DNA of 9,700 nt from CAZFAT01 sp964517075 (GCA_964517075.1 CAZFAT010000423.1:1-9700), one strand, 5' to 3'. Shown: positions 1 to 6,970, numbered from the stretch's first letter. The notes: a model not told the origin generated them from the sequence alone. Numbers and translations are program-made.

Positions 1-1149
1 CTCGCGCCGGGCGGCCAGCAGGGCGACCGCCGCGCCCTCTCCGTAGCCGACCACGGCGAGACGATTGTCATCCACGTCCTCGCGCCGGCGGAGCCAGTTC
101 ACGACATGAACGACGTCGCCGGCGTAGTCTTCGAGCGTCGCGTTTTCCGTCCGGCCGCCGCTCTGGCCGACCCCGCGGCCGTCGTACCGTACGACGAAAT
201 AGCCGCGCTCGGCGAGGGCCCCGGCGAGCTGGCCGAAGACCGGCAGCTGGCCGGCCGTGCCGACCACCGTATAGTCGCGGTCCTGCGGACCAGGTGCGGA
301 CACGAGCACGACCGCGGGGCCTTCGGCCCGGGCGCCGGCCGGCGTGGTGATCGTGGCGCCGAGCGAGAATCCCGTCGAGGGAATGAACAGCGCCTGGTCG
401 CCCGGATTGCGGACATGCTCCTCGCGCGCGAGCACCGTCGCGAGGTCTTCGCGCACGGCCAGCAGTCCCGCGCGCGGCAGCGTGACGCGCACGAGGCGAT
501 GCCGGTTGTCCGTCCACACCTGGAGTGGCGTCGGCCCGACCGGCGTGGTCAGCGTCAGCGAGAACTCGCGGATGTCGATCGTTTCGCCGGGCAGGGCGAC
601 GCGGCGTGACGTCACCCGATCGATCGTGGCGGCGACTTCGAACTCGGGCGCCAGGTAGGCGCGGAAGACGGCGCCGGGCGCCATGCCGCCAATCTGCGCC
701 GCCAGCGCCTCGTAGGCGCCGAAGAAGTTGGCGGGCAGCACGACCGTGCCCGGGGAGACGGGCACCGTGTTCGAGGCGCGCGCGTCGCCCTTCAGCAGGG
801 TCGTGGTGGCGGTCGTTCCCTCGAAACTCGTCGTCATGTTGACGAGCTGGCCCTGAAGCACGCCTTCGATGGCGAGATCGCGCGGCTGCCAGTCCGGCCC
901 GTAATTGAGCTCGAACCGCGTCGTCAGCATGTCGAAGGGAACCTGGAGCCGGCCGCCTGACGTGATCATCCACCCCGTGGTCGTGCGCGACAGCGTCACC
1001 GTCTCGAACCCGACCCGGACGCCGCGCAGCATGACCACGAAGGTGGCGGACCCTTGGGCGGGCGCCTGCGCCGCCGGTGCGGCGATCATCATTGTCCCGG
1101 CCAGAACCGCGGCGCTAAGATCGCGGGCGAGTCGTCGGGTGGGCAGCAT
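1..1149 (-). CDS. Exported alpha/beta-hydrolase-fold protein, C-terminus outside window
   Basis: The 383 visible codons run off the left edge without a stop. The N-terminus looks like a Sec signal peptide: Arg5-Arg6, a hydrophobic core at about 11-26 and an AAQA-type cleavage region near 26-30, so the protein is probably periplasmic or secreted. Residues about 30-240 form a beta-rich domain that I cannot name. From about 255 an alpha/beta-hydrolase fold begins, with GPQDRD (287-292), YDGRGVGQSGGR (322-333) and the elbow strand RLAVVGYGEG (363-372). Relatives normally read GHSEG at the elbow; here Gly370 stands where the nucleophile serine belongs, and the usual His-Gly or Gly-Ser before GPxDRD is Ala-Pro. 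It may therefore be a non-catalytic relative. The ATG at 1149 is preferred because a TGA lies three codons upstream and the internal ATGs at codons 20-21 would remove the charged part of the signal. The catalytic Asp and His, if present, lie outside the window. Confidence 0.85.
   Translation of the reverse strand, partial: MLPTRRLARDLSAAVLAGTMMIAAPAAQAPAQGSATFVVMLRGVRVGFETVTLSRTTTGWMITSGGRLQVPFDMLTTRFELNYGPDWQPRDLAIEGVLQGQLVNMTTSFEGTTATTTLLKGDARASNTVPVSPGTVVLPANFFGAYEALAAQIGGMAPGAVFRAYLAPEFEVAATIDRVTSRRVALPGETIDIREFSLTLTTPVGPTPLQVWTDNRHRLVRVTLPRAGLLAVREDLATVLAREEHVRNPGDQALFIPSTGFSLGATITTPAGARAEGPAVVLVSAPGPQDRDYTVVGTAGQLPVFGQLAGALAERGYFVVRYDGRGVGQSGGRTENATLEDYAGDVVHVVNWLRRREDVDDNRLAVVGYGEGAAVALLAARRE
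1116..1121 (+). promoter_or_regulatory. Candidate -10 element for ygfZ
   Basis: TAAGAT lies 17 bases before the GTG at 1139, inside the signal-peptide region of the opposite-strand hydrolase gene. It is the same hexamer as in the aldolase promoter candidate at 8140-8145. No good -35 or extended TG is present. Confidence 0.3.
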
Positions 1150-2125
1150 TGCCGATCAGTATCGCATTCTCGACCAGCGGCCCGCGTGGGTCGCCCGGAG
1201 CGACCGCGGATGGCTTCGCATCGAGGGGCGGAACGCCGTGCCCTTTCTCCACGCCCTGGTCTCGAATGACGTCGAGCGGCTGACGCCAGGCGAGGGGACG
1301 TATGCGGCCTATCTGACCCCCCAGGGCCGCATGATTGCCGATCTGGAGATCCTGCATCGGGGCGATGCCCTGCTGGCCGGCGTCGCTCCGGGCGTCGCGG
1401 GCCCGCTCTCGTCCCGCCTGGACCAGTCCATCTTTGCCGAAGACGTTCGGGTCAGCGACGTCTCGAGCAGCGTGGCGGCGCTGCTCGTGATCGGAGCGAC
1501 TGCCGCGCGCGACGTCAGCCGGGCCCTGGACGTTGACCTCGCCCTGCTGAACTCACTGCCGGAACTGAGCCAGTGCGATATCGCCGGCGGCTTCGTCATG
1601 CGATCGGGCGACGCTCCGCTGGATGCCTTCAAAGTTGTCGTCTCGACCGGGGCGCGTGAACCGACGGTCCGGCGTCTCGAGGAAGCAGGCGCATGGCCGG
1701 CGGATGACGCGCTCGCCAACGCGCTGCGGATCGCCGCGGGGCGGCCGTTGTTCGGTGTCGACATGACCGAGGAAACGATCCCGCTGGAGGCCGGTCTCCT
1801 CGAGCGTGGCATCAGCACGACGAAGGGCTGCTACGTGGGACAGGAAATCGTCATCCGCATCCTGCACCGCGGCGCGGGGCGTGTGGCCAAACGACTCGTC
1901 ACGCTGGCTTGGACCCCCGAATCGCCGATCGCGCCGGTTGGCGGGACGCCGCTCGTGGCTGACGACCGTGCGGTGGGCCACCTGACGAGCGTGGCGCCCG
2001 CGCTGACTGGACCCGGACTGGCCGGTCTCGGCTATGTGGCGCGCGACTGGGCCGTCACCGGCCGAACGGTGACGATCGGAAGCGCGACCGGGCCGGTGGC
2101 CGAGGTGACGGGCTTCGCGCGATGA
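1139..2125 (+). CDS. ygfZ: Folate-binding YgfZ/GcvT-like Fe-S maintenance protein
   Basis: The 328 codons (E. coli YgfZ has 326 residues) encode a folate-binding fold related to glycine cleavage T protein. The family signature KGCYVGQE is complete at 229-236 with its conserved Cys231, preceded by IPLEAGL (214-220). The N-terminal part has RGWLRIEGRNAVPFLHALVS (23-42), typical of the family. YgfZ proteins help certain iron-sulfur enzymes, such as MiaB, stay active in the cytoplasm in a tetrahydrofolate-dependent way. The GTG at 1139 is chosen because homology begins within about 10-15 codons and no other ATG, GTG or TTG occurs in frame before codon 34. No good ribosome binding site precedes it; TAAGAT at 1116-1121 could be the -10 element. 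Its 5' end overlaps the opposite-strand hydrolase start by 11 bases. It converges on the Nudix gene with an 11-base gap. Confidence 0.93.
   Translation: MGSIADQYRILDQRPAWVARSDRGWLRIEGRNAVPFLHALVSNDVERLTPGEGTYAAYLTPQGRMIADLEILHRGDALLAGVAPGVAGPLSSRLDQSIFAEDVRVSDVSSSVAALLVIGATAARDVSRALDVDLALLNSLPELSQCDIAGGFVMRSGDAPLDAFKVVVSTGAREPTVRRLEEAGAWPADDALANALRIAAGRPLFGVDMTEETIPLEAGLLERGISTTKGCYVGQEIVIRILHRGAGRVAKRLVTLAWTPESPIAPVGGTPLVADDRAVGHLTSVAPALTGPGLAGLGYVARDWAVTGRTVTIGSATGPVAEVTGFAR
1158..1166 (-). promoter_or_regulatory. Candidate extended -10 element for the exported hydrolase gene
   Basis: Read on the - strand this is TG-C-GATACT, eight bases before the ATG at 1149, inside the first codons of ygfZ. 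If used, the message would be leaderless or nearly so. No -35 is visible. Confidence 0.25.
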
Positions 2126-2136
2126 CTCCGGCGCGC

Positions 2137-2538
2137 TCAGGCGCGACGGCCCGCCAGCCGATCGACGAGCGTCCGATCGGCCGCCGGAAATGCAATCGAT
2201 CCCAGCTCGTCGCGCGACGCCCAGCGGAGCGACTGGCCGAGCATCGCCCGCGGCGTGCCGGCGATCGCACATTCCCTGAAGTGCAACCGGACCGTTCGTT
2301 CCGGGTAGGCGTGTTCGGTGACCAGGATTTCGGGGCCGACGATCGCCTCCACGTCCAGTTCCTCGCGGAGCTCGCGCACCAGACACGCCTCGTGCGTCTC
2401 GCCGGGTTCACACTTGCCGCCGGGAAACTCCCACGTCCCGGCCAGGTGCGTGCCGGCCAGTCGCCGCGCCAGCAGGAATCGGCCGCGGTCCTCGATGACC
2501 GCGGCCACAACCTCGATGGTGGTGTGAGACTCAGACAC
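2137..2538 (-). CDS. mutT: Nudix hydrolase, MutT/NudG-like (8-oxo-dGTP diphosphatase candidate)
   Basis: This 133-residue protein has the length typical of MutT (E. coli 129). The Nudix box is complete at 41-63: G41-x5-E47-x7-R55-E56-L-R-E59-E60-L-D-V63. All metal-binding glutamates are present; only the usual glycine before the last hydrophobic residue is Asp62. The preceding WEFPGGK (36-42) and the N-terminal strand with FLLARR (21-26) match the MutT/NudG subgroup, which hydrolyses oxidised or non-canonical nucleoside triphosphates to monophosphate and pyrophosphate. The GTG start at 2538 overlaps the mutY stop by 8 bases, and the nearest GGAG lies 15 bases upstream, so translation probably depends on coupling to mutY. 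Because the box is intact, this is an enzyme in its own right rather than the inactive Nudix-like C-domain of MutY. Exact substrate (8-oxo-dGTP versus oxidised CTP or others) cannot be told from sequence. Confidence 0.88.
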   Translation of the reverse strand: MSESHTTIEVVAAVIEDRGRFLLARRLAGTHLAGTWEFPGGKCEPGETHEACLVRELREELDVEAIVGPEILVTEHAYPERTVRLHFRECAIAGTPRAMLGQSLRWASRDELGSIAFPAADRTLVDRLAGRRA

Positions 2539-3241
2539 CAGCGGCGGGACGCGTCTCCGGTCGGGTCCGGATGAAGCTCAGGCACTTCGACGACAGGGGA
2601 CAGGTCGGACAGCGTGGCTGCCGGGCTGCGCAGACGAGCGCGCCGAAATCCATCAGCGCCTGGTTGAAGTCGAAGACATGCCGGTGGGGCAGCACCGTCC
2701 ACGACAGCCGCCAGAGATGTCTGGCCATGGCGTGGCGCTTCGGCTGGCCGCGGCCCACGAAGACGCGAAACAGCACGCGCGCCACGTTCGTGTCGAGAAT
2801 GGCCGCGCGCTTCCCGAACGCGAAGCTTCTGACGGCCCCCGCGGTATAGGGTCCGATGCCGCGAAAGGACCGGAGCGTGTCCTCGTCGTCCGGCAGCGCG
2901 CCGCCGTACGACTGGACCGCTTCGCGCGCGATGTCGTGCAGCCGCCGCGGACGGATGTTGTACCCGAGCGGATACCAGGTCCGGACGACGTCGTCGGGAT
3001 CGGCATCGGCCAGGGTCTCGAAGTCGGGATAGCGATCCAGCCACTCGTGGTACTTGGGCAGCACGCGGTCGACCTGCGTCTGCTGCAGCATGATCTCCGA
3101 CACCAGGATTCGATACGGGTCGCGCGTCTCGCGCCAGGGCAGCGCCCGCCCGTGCCGGCGGTACCAGTGCAGGAGGCGGCGGCGGAACCACTGCCGGCGG
3201 GCGGGATCCGGCAGTGGCGGCAGCCTGAGGCGTCGCGGCAC
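2531..3241 (-). CDS. mutY: A/G-specific adenine DNA glycosylase MutY, short form
   Basis: MutY removes adenine mispaired with 8-oxoguanine, preventing G-to-T changes. The 236 residues carry SEIMLQQTQV (48-57) with catalytic Glu49, a helix-hairpin-helix FRGIGPYTAGAV (126-137), catalytic Asp150 in ILDTNVARVL, and the 4Fe-4S ligands C204-x6-C211-x2-C214-x5-C220 at the exact MutY spacing. E. coli MutY has 350 residues; here the protein ends 16 residues after the last cysteine and lacks the whole Nudix-like C-terminal domain that recognises 8-oxoguanine. The E. coli GYYAR segment reads GYNIRP here (93-98). The GTG at 3241 has no visible ribosome binding site, but TATTAT lies seven bases upstream of it, so the message may be nearly leaderless. 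It is the first gene of a two-gene unit with the Nudix gene, and divergent from the adenosyltransferase gene. Confidence 0.95.
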   Translation of the reverse strand: MPRRLRLPPLPDPARRQWFRRRLLHWYRRHGRALPWRETRDPYRILVSEIMLQQTQVDRVLPKYHEWLDRYPDFETLADADPDDVVRTWYPLGYNIRPRRLHDIAREAVQSYGGALPDDEDTLRSFRGIGPYTAGAVRSFAFGKRAAILDTNVARVLFRVFVGRGQPKRHAMARHLWRLSWTVLPHRHVFDFNQALMDFGALVCAARQPRCPTCPLSSKCLSFIRTRPETRPAAGV

Positions 3242-3246
3242 GGTGC

Positions 3247-3253
3247 CATAATA
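3247..3253. promoter_or_regulatory. Overlapping back-to-back -10 candidates for mutY (-) and the adenosyltransferase (+)
   Basis: In the 40-base gap between the two divergent starts, the sequence CCATAATAGG gives CATAAT on the + strand (3247-3252) and TATTAT on the - strand (3253-3248), each five of six to the -10 consensus. The rest of the gap is GC-rich. No clear -35 is seen for either direction. The + message would have a leader of about 23 bases, while the mutY message would be almost leaderless. Confidence 0.4.
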
Positions 3254-3270
3254 GGCGGGCGCGGCCCGCC

Positions 3271-3276
3271 AGGCGA
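3271..3276 (+). promoter_or_regulatory. Ribosome binding site for the adenosyltransferase GTG start
   Basis: AGGCGA stands five bases before the GTG at 3282 and is the only purine-rich Shine-Dalgarno-like stretch in the 40-base gap after the mutY start. Confidence 0.45.
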
Positions 3277-3281
3277 TCAGC

Positions 3282-3836
3282 GTGGATTCCAGACCCGTTC
3301 CGCTCTACACGAAAACCGGCGATGCCGGTGAGACCGGCCTCTTCGACGGCACGCGTGTGTCCAAGGCGGACCCGCGCGTGGCGGCCTACGGTGAAGTCGA
3401 CGAATTGAACGCCTGGCTCGGCGTCGTGCGCGCGCACAACTCGGATCCGGAGGTCGAAGGCCTGCTGGAGCAGATCCAGCGCGATCTGTTCGCCCTCGGG
3501 GCGCTGCTGGCCGATCCCCGCCAGCGCATCGCGGCGCGCGTCGAGAAGGCGACCCTGACCGACGCGGACGTGACCCGACTGGAGCGGTGGATTGACGGCT
3601 TCGAGGCGCGGCTGCCCCCGCTGCGTCACTTCGTGCTCGCGGGCGGGAGCCTGACCGGCGCCTCGCTCCATCTGGGGCGCACCGTATGCCGTCGCGCCGA
3701 ACGCTCGGTCGTCGCGCTCGGCCTCGGTGCGGTGTTGCCGGTCGTGGTCGTCTACCTGAACCGGCTGTCCGACCTGCTCTTCGCCATGGCGCGCATGGCG
3801 AACGCGCGAGCCGGCGTGCCGGAGATCGAGTGGTAG
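3282..3836 (+). CDS. Cob(I)alamin adenosyltransferase, PduO type
   Basis: This enzyme transfers adenosine from ATP to cob(I)alamin to form adenosylcobalamin in the cytoplasm. The 184 residues match the PduO/MMAB family throughout: YTKTGDAGETGLFDG (9-23) for ATP binding, YGEVDELNAWLG (36-47), the central FVLAGG (117-122; the family usually has Pro at the fourth place), LHLGRTVCRRAER (129-141) with the conserved arginines, and YLNRLSDLLF (158-167). The length is usual. The GTG at 3282 follows AGGCGA at 3271-3276 with five bases between, and CATAAT at 3247-3252 is a plausible -10. It is the first gene of the rightward run; its stop overlaps hpnC by 7 bases. Whether the cofactor serves methylmalonyl-CoA mutase or another AdoCbl enzyme elsewhere cannot be read from this window. 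Confidence 0.95.
   Translation: MDSRPVPLYTKTGDAGETGLFDGTRVSKADPRVAAYGEVDELNAWLGVVRAHNSDPEVEGLLEQIQRDLFALGALLADPRQRIAARVEKATLTDADVTRLERWIDGFEARLPPLRHFVLAGGSLTGASLHLGRTVCRRAERSVVALGLGAVLPVVVVYLNRLSDLLFAMARMANARAGVPEIEW
3821..3824 (+). promoter_or_regulatory. Ribosome binding site deciding the hpnC GTG start
   Basis: GGAG ends five bases before GTG at 3830. It lies inside the last codons of the adenosyltransferase gene and supports the overlapping start over any upstream in-frame codon. Confidence 0.6.
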
Positions 3837-4747
3837 CCGACGCCGCGTATGCCGTCTGCCTGCGTCTGGCCCGGCAGCACTACGAGAATTTTCCCGTCGC
3901 CTCCCGTCTCCTGCCGCGGCCGCTCCGTCCGCACATCGCCGCGGTCTACGCGTTCGCGCGCATTGCCGACGACTTCGCCGACGAGGGCGACCGGTCGGAT
4001 CGGGCGCGCCTCGCGCTGCTCGACGACTGGCAGGCGCGGCTCGATCGAGCCGTGTCCGGGCCGGTGGTCCAGGATGGGTCGGACGCGGCCGCCATCTTCA
4101 CGGCGCTCGGCGAGACGATGCGGACCTGCCGGCTGGAACGCGGGCTGTTCGACGATCTCCTCAGCGCCTTCCGGCAGGACGTGCAGGTGAAGCGCTACGA
4201 CACCTGGCACGACCTCCTCGACTACTGCCGGCGGTCCGCCAATCCGATCGGCCGGCTCGTGCTGCGGATCAGCGGCTATCGCAGCGACCCGCTCGACCAG
4301 TCGTCCGATGCCCTTTGCACGGCGCTGCAGTTGACCAACTTCTGGCAGGACCTCGAACACGACTGGGCGAAAGGGCGGCTGTACGTGCCACGCGCCTTGT
4401 CGCGTGCGGCCGGCGCCGACGAGGCGGATCTCGCCCGCCGCCGCATGACGCCGCCATGGCGACAGGCCCTCGCGGACGCCGCACGGCGCACACGGACGCT
4501 GTTCGAGGCCGGACGGCCGGTGGCCGACGCGGTTCGCGGACGACTGGCCTGGGAGCTGCGGGCGACGTGGGGCGGCGGCGTCCGGATCCTCGACCGCCTC
4601 GACGCGGTTGAGTTCGACGTGTACCGTGCGCGGCCAGCGCTCAACTGGAAGGACGGGCCGGCGATCGGCTGGGCGATACTGACGTGGCGCCGCCGGCCGG
4701 TGTCGCGAATCCGTGTGTCCCCCGACGCGGCGGGGCCGGGCCGATGA
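3830..4747 (+). CDS. hpnC: Squalene synthase-like HpnC (hydroxysqualene synthase)
   Basis: This is a 305-residue member of the trans-isoprenyl diphosphate synthase (squalene/phytoene synthase) family. The first aspartate-rich motif is FARIADDFADE (42-52; Asp47, Asp48, Asp51) and the second is LTNFWQDLEHD (168-178; Asp174, Asp178). QLTNFWQD is characteristic of HpnC, whereas HpnD has QLTNILRD. In the known three-gene pathway HpnC converts presqualene diphosphate to hydroxysqualene. An N-terminal stretch LARQHYENFPVAS (13-25) is also typical of HpnC. The GTG at 3830 is chosen because GGAG at 3821-3824 sits five bases upstream and homology starts within a few codons. It overlaps the adenosyltransferase stop by 7 bases and hpnD by ATGA. 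The last 15 or so residues are Arg/Pro-rich and probably disordered. Confidence 0.95.
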   Translation: MVADAAYAVCLRLARQHYENFPVASRLLPRPLRPHIAAVYAFARIADDFADEGDRSDRARLALLDDWQARLDRAVSGPVVQDGSDAAAIFTALGETMRTCRLERGLFDDLLSAFRQDVQVKRYDTWHDLLDYCRRSANPIGRLVLRISGYRSDPLDQSSDALCTALQLTNFWQDLEHDWAKGRLYVPRALSRAAGADEADLARRRMTPPWRQALADAARRTRTLFEAGRPVADAVRGRLAWELRATWGGGVRILDRLDAVEFDVYRARPALNWKDGPAIGWAILTWRRRPVSRIRVSPDAAGPGR

Positions 4748-5598
4748 CGCGGAAGACCAGCTTCTACTACTCGTTCCTGGTGCTGCCCCCACCCAAACGG
4801 CGCGCCATCCTCGCGGTGTTCGACTTCTGCCGCGCGGTGGACGACAGCGTCGATCTCGCGGCCGATGCGACGGTCGCGGCAGCCGGTCTCGACCTGTGGC
4901 GCGCTGACTTGCAGCGTGTCTTCGAGGGGCAGGCCCCACAGACGCCGCAAGGACGTCAACTGCAACCGTTCGTCACACCCTTCAATCTCCCCCGCGCCCA
5001 GTTCGAGGCGCTCATTGCCGGCGTGGCCATGGACGTCGGCTCGCGGCGTTACGCCACCTTCGCCGATCTCGAGGCGTACTGCCATCGCGTCGCGTCGGCG
5101 GTCGGACTCGTGTGCGCCGAGATCTTCGGTTATCGCGAGCGCGCCGTACTCGACTACGCGCGCGACCTCGGCGTGGCGCTGCAGCTCACGAACATCCTGC
5201 GCGACGTGGCCGTGGACTACCGTGTGGGCCGCTGCTACGTCCCGATCGAGGACCTCGACCGGTTCGCGTGCACCGAGGCGGACATCGCGCGCGAGATCGA
5301 GCACGCCGGCCGCGGTGTCCAATCCGATCGCGTCCGTGCCGTGCTCGAGCACCAGGCGGCCAGGGCGCGCGTATTCTTTGCGCGCGCCAGCCGCGCGCTG
5401 CCGGCCGGCGACGCGCGCGCGTTCCTGCCGGCCGAAATCATGCGCATGATCTATCGGGATCTGCTCAGGCGCATCGAGCGACGCGCCTGCGACGTGTTCA
5501 GCGGTCTGGTGCGCGTGCCGCGCGCCCGACAGGCGCAACTCGCCATGACCACCTGGTGGGGCCTCCGCTCCGGCGGACGCTCGCTTCGTGCAGGCTGA
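4744..5598 (+). CDS. hpnD: Presqualene diphosphate synthase HpnD
   Basis: The 284-residue protein is a second squalene/phytoene synthase-fold enzyme. The opening SFYYSFLVLPPPKRRAI (6-22), FCRAVDDSVD (28-37; Asp33, Asp34, Asp37) and LQLTNILRDVAVD (146-158; Asp154, Asp158) identify HpnD. In the pathway it condenses two farnesyl diphosphates to presqualene diphosphate, the substrate of HpnC. Both outer aspartates of the second motif remain, but the residue usually Glu before the last Asp is Val157. The ATG at 4744 shares ATGA with the hpnC stop, which implies translational coupling; the upstream GC stretch contains only a weak GGGG. The end overlaps the hpnE start by 11 bases. Phytoene synthase is the main alternative, but the pairing with hpnC and hpnE argues for HpnD. 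Confidence 0.94.
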   Translation: MTRKTSFYYSFLVLPPPKRRAILAVFDFCRAVDDSVDLAADATVAAAGLDLWRADLQRVFEGQAPQTPQGRQLQPFVTPFNLPRAQFEALIAGVAMDVGSRRYATFADLEAYCHRVASAVGLVCAEIFGYRERAVLDYARDLGVALQLTNILRDVAVDYRVGRCYVPIEDLDRFACTEADIAREIEHAGRGVQSDRVRAVLEHQAARARVFFARASRALPAGDARAFLPAEIMRMIYRDLLRRIERRACDVFSGLVRVPRARQAQLAMTTWWGLRSGGRSLRAG

Positions 5599-6970
5599 CG
5601 TCGTCATCATTGGCGGCGGCTTCGCCGGGCTGAGTGCCGCCGTGACGCTGGCCGACGCGGGCGCGCGCGTGACGGTCCTGGAGCAGGCGCCGCGACTGGG
5701 TGGCCGCGCCGCCGCCTTCGTCGATCGCGAAACCGGCGAGCGCGTGGACAACGGCCAGCACGTGCTCTTCGGCTGCTATCGCGAGACCTACGCGTTTCTC
5801 GACCAACTGGGGACACGACATCTGGCGCCTCTGCAGACGCGGCTGGCTCTCACGATGGCCGGGGCCGACGGCCGGTCGTTCGCGCTCCGGTGCCCGCCAC
5901 TGCCGCCGCCGTGGCATCTCGTCGGCGGTCTCCTGCGCTGGCGCGCGGTCCCGCTGTCCGACCGACTGAGCGTCGCACGGCTCCGGCCACTGTTCGTCGC
6001 GGCGCGCCGCGATGGCGCGCCGGCGGTCGCCGCTCGCGTCGATCCGGCCCTGACCGTGACCGAATGGCTGCGACTGCACGGCCAATCGCCGCGGCTCTGC
6101 GAGTGGTTGTGGCACCCGCTCGCCGTGGCTGCCCTCAATCAGGCGCCGGACACCGCGGCGGCTCAGCCGTTCGTCCGTGTGCTGGCGGAACTGTTCGGGT
6201 CGGGCGTCGAGGACGCGGCCGTGGGGTTGCCCTCGGTCCCCCTCGATGAGCTGTACGCCCTGCCCGCCGCCCGGTTCATCGAATCCCGTGGCGGGACCGT
6301 CATGACATCGACGCCGGCCCGTATCGTGATGACTCCGGCAGGCACGGTCGAAGTGGTGCAAACGCCGGCGGCGACCATTGCCACGCGGGCGGTCCTGAGC
6401 GCCGTCCCCTGGCACGCGCTGGCCCGGTTGTGGTCGCCCGACGTGCCGGCCTCGCTCGGCTCGCTCGTGGCCTCGGCCTCGGCCATGGCCAGTTCCCCCA
6501 TCGTGACCGCCAATCTGTGGTTCGATGGCCTGGCGTTGGCCGACCCTTTCGTTGGTCTCATCGGCGGACCGATGCACTGGGCGTTCGACAAGGCGGCCCT
6601 GCTCGGACGATCCGTCACCCACCTGTCGGTGGTGGCCAGCGGCGCTGCCGGTCTGGCGGCGATGGACAACGCCGAGGTGACTCGCGTTGCGACGGAGCAA
6701 CTCTCCGCGGCGCTCCCTCAGATCCGGCGTGCCCGCCTGCTTCGTTCCGTCATCGTCCGCGAGCATAGGGCGACCTTCTCTTTGGCGCCGGGAGGCCCCG
6801 CCCGGCCGCAGCCGGGAACCCCGCTCGAGGGGTTCTTCCTCGCCGGCGACTGGACGGACACCCGCCTGCCCGCCACGATCGAAGGAGCGGTGGTCAGCGG
6901 CCGCACGGCGGCGAAACTGATCCTGGGTCGGCTTCGCAGCCACCTGCCGCCCGGCGCCACGAGGTCATAA
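5588..6970 (+). CDS. hpnE: Hydroxysqualene dehydroxylase HpnE (FAD amine-oxidase family)
   Basis: This 460-residue flavoprotein resembles phytoene desaturases. The N-terminal FAD-binding motif is VVIIGGGFAGLSAA (5-18), followed by the acidic residue of the second strand in LEQAPRLGGRA (31-41) and NGQHVLFGCYRET (55-67), which is typical of HpnE. The C-terminal FAD-contacting motif is LAGDWTDTRLPATIEGAVVS (418-437). HpnE reduces hydroxysqualene to squalene, completing the route from farnesyl diphosphate; it was formerly called squalene desaturase. The GTG at 5588 begins 11 bases before the end of the hpnD stop, and the fold starts directly at residue 4, so no upstream start is needed. ThiI follows after a 7-base gap. 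No membrane helix is evident; association with membranes would be peripheral. Confidence 0.95.
   Translation: MQADVVIIGGGFAGLSAAVTLADAGARVTVLEQAPRLGGRAAAFVDRETGERVDNGQHVLFGCYRETYAFLDQLGTRHLAPLQTRLALTMAGADGRSFALRCPPLPPPWHLVGGLLRWRAVPLSDRLSVARLRPLFVAARRDGAPAVAARVDPALTVTEWLRLHGQSPRLCEWLWHPLAVAALNQAPDTAAAQPFVRVLAELFGSGVEDAAVGLPSVPLDELYALPAARFIESRGGTVMTSTPARIVMTPAGTVEVVQTPAATIATRAVLSAVPWHALARLWSPDVPASLGSLVASASAMASSPIVTANLWFDGLALADPFVGLIGGPMHWAFDKAALLGRSVTHLSVVASGAAGLAAMDNAEVTRVATEQLSAALPQIRRARLLRSVIVREHRATFSLAPGGPARPQPGTPLEGFFLAGDWTDTRLPATIEGAVVSGRTAAKLILGRLRSHLPPGATRS

Noticed and set aside
68..973. 301-codon minus-strand frame inside the hydrolase region
   Set aside because: The frame beginning at 1149 carries the signal peptide and alpha/beta-hydrolase motifs; this one is Arg-rich and out of frame with it.
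2126..2136. Bidirectional terminator between ygfZ and the Nudix gene
   Set aside because: Only a five-base CGCGC/GCGCG pairing with a ten-base loop can be drawn around the junction, with no T-tract; not distinguishable from GC background.
2531..2538. Programmed frameshift making a MutY-Nudix fusion
   Set aside because: The Nudix frame is +1 relative to mutY, but no slippery run or pausing structure is visible at the overlap. Simple stop-start coupling explains it.
3242..3281. Possible cobalamin riboswitch before the adenosyltransferase gene
   Set aside because: The gap is only 40 bases and lacks any B12-box-like sequence, far too short for the aptamer.
2055..3671. Very long open frame on the minus strand (over 500 codons) across mutY and the adenosyltransferase
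   Set aside because: Its translation is Arg/Ala/Pro-rich with no domain, and it lies out of frame with mutY, the Nudix gene and the adenosyltransferase, all of which have full motif support. It is a by-product of high GC.
4276..6943. Two long antisense open frames (4276-5751 and 5498-6943) opposite hpnC, hpnD and hpnE
   Set aside because: Low-complexity Arg/Gly/Pro translations without motifs; the plus-strand genes are complete and recognisable.
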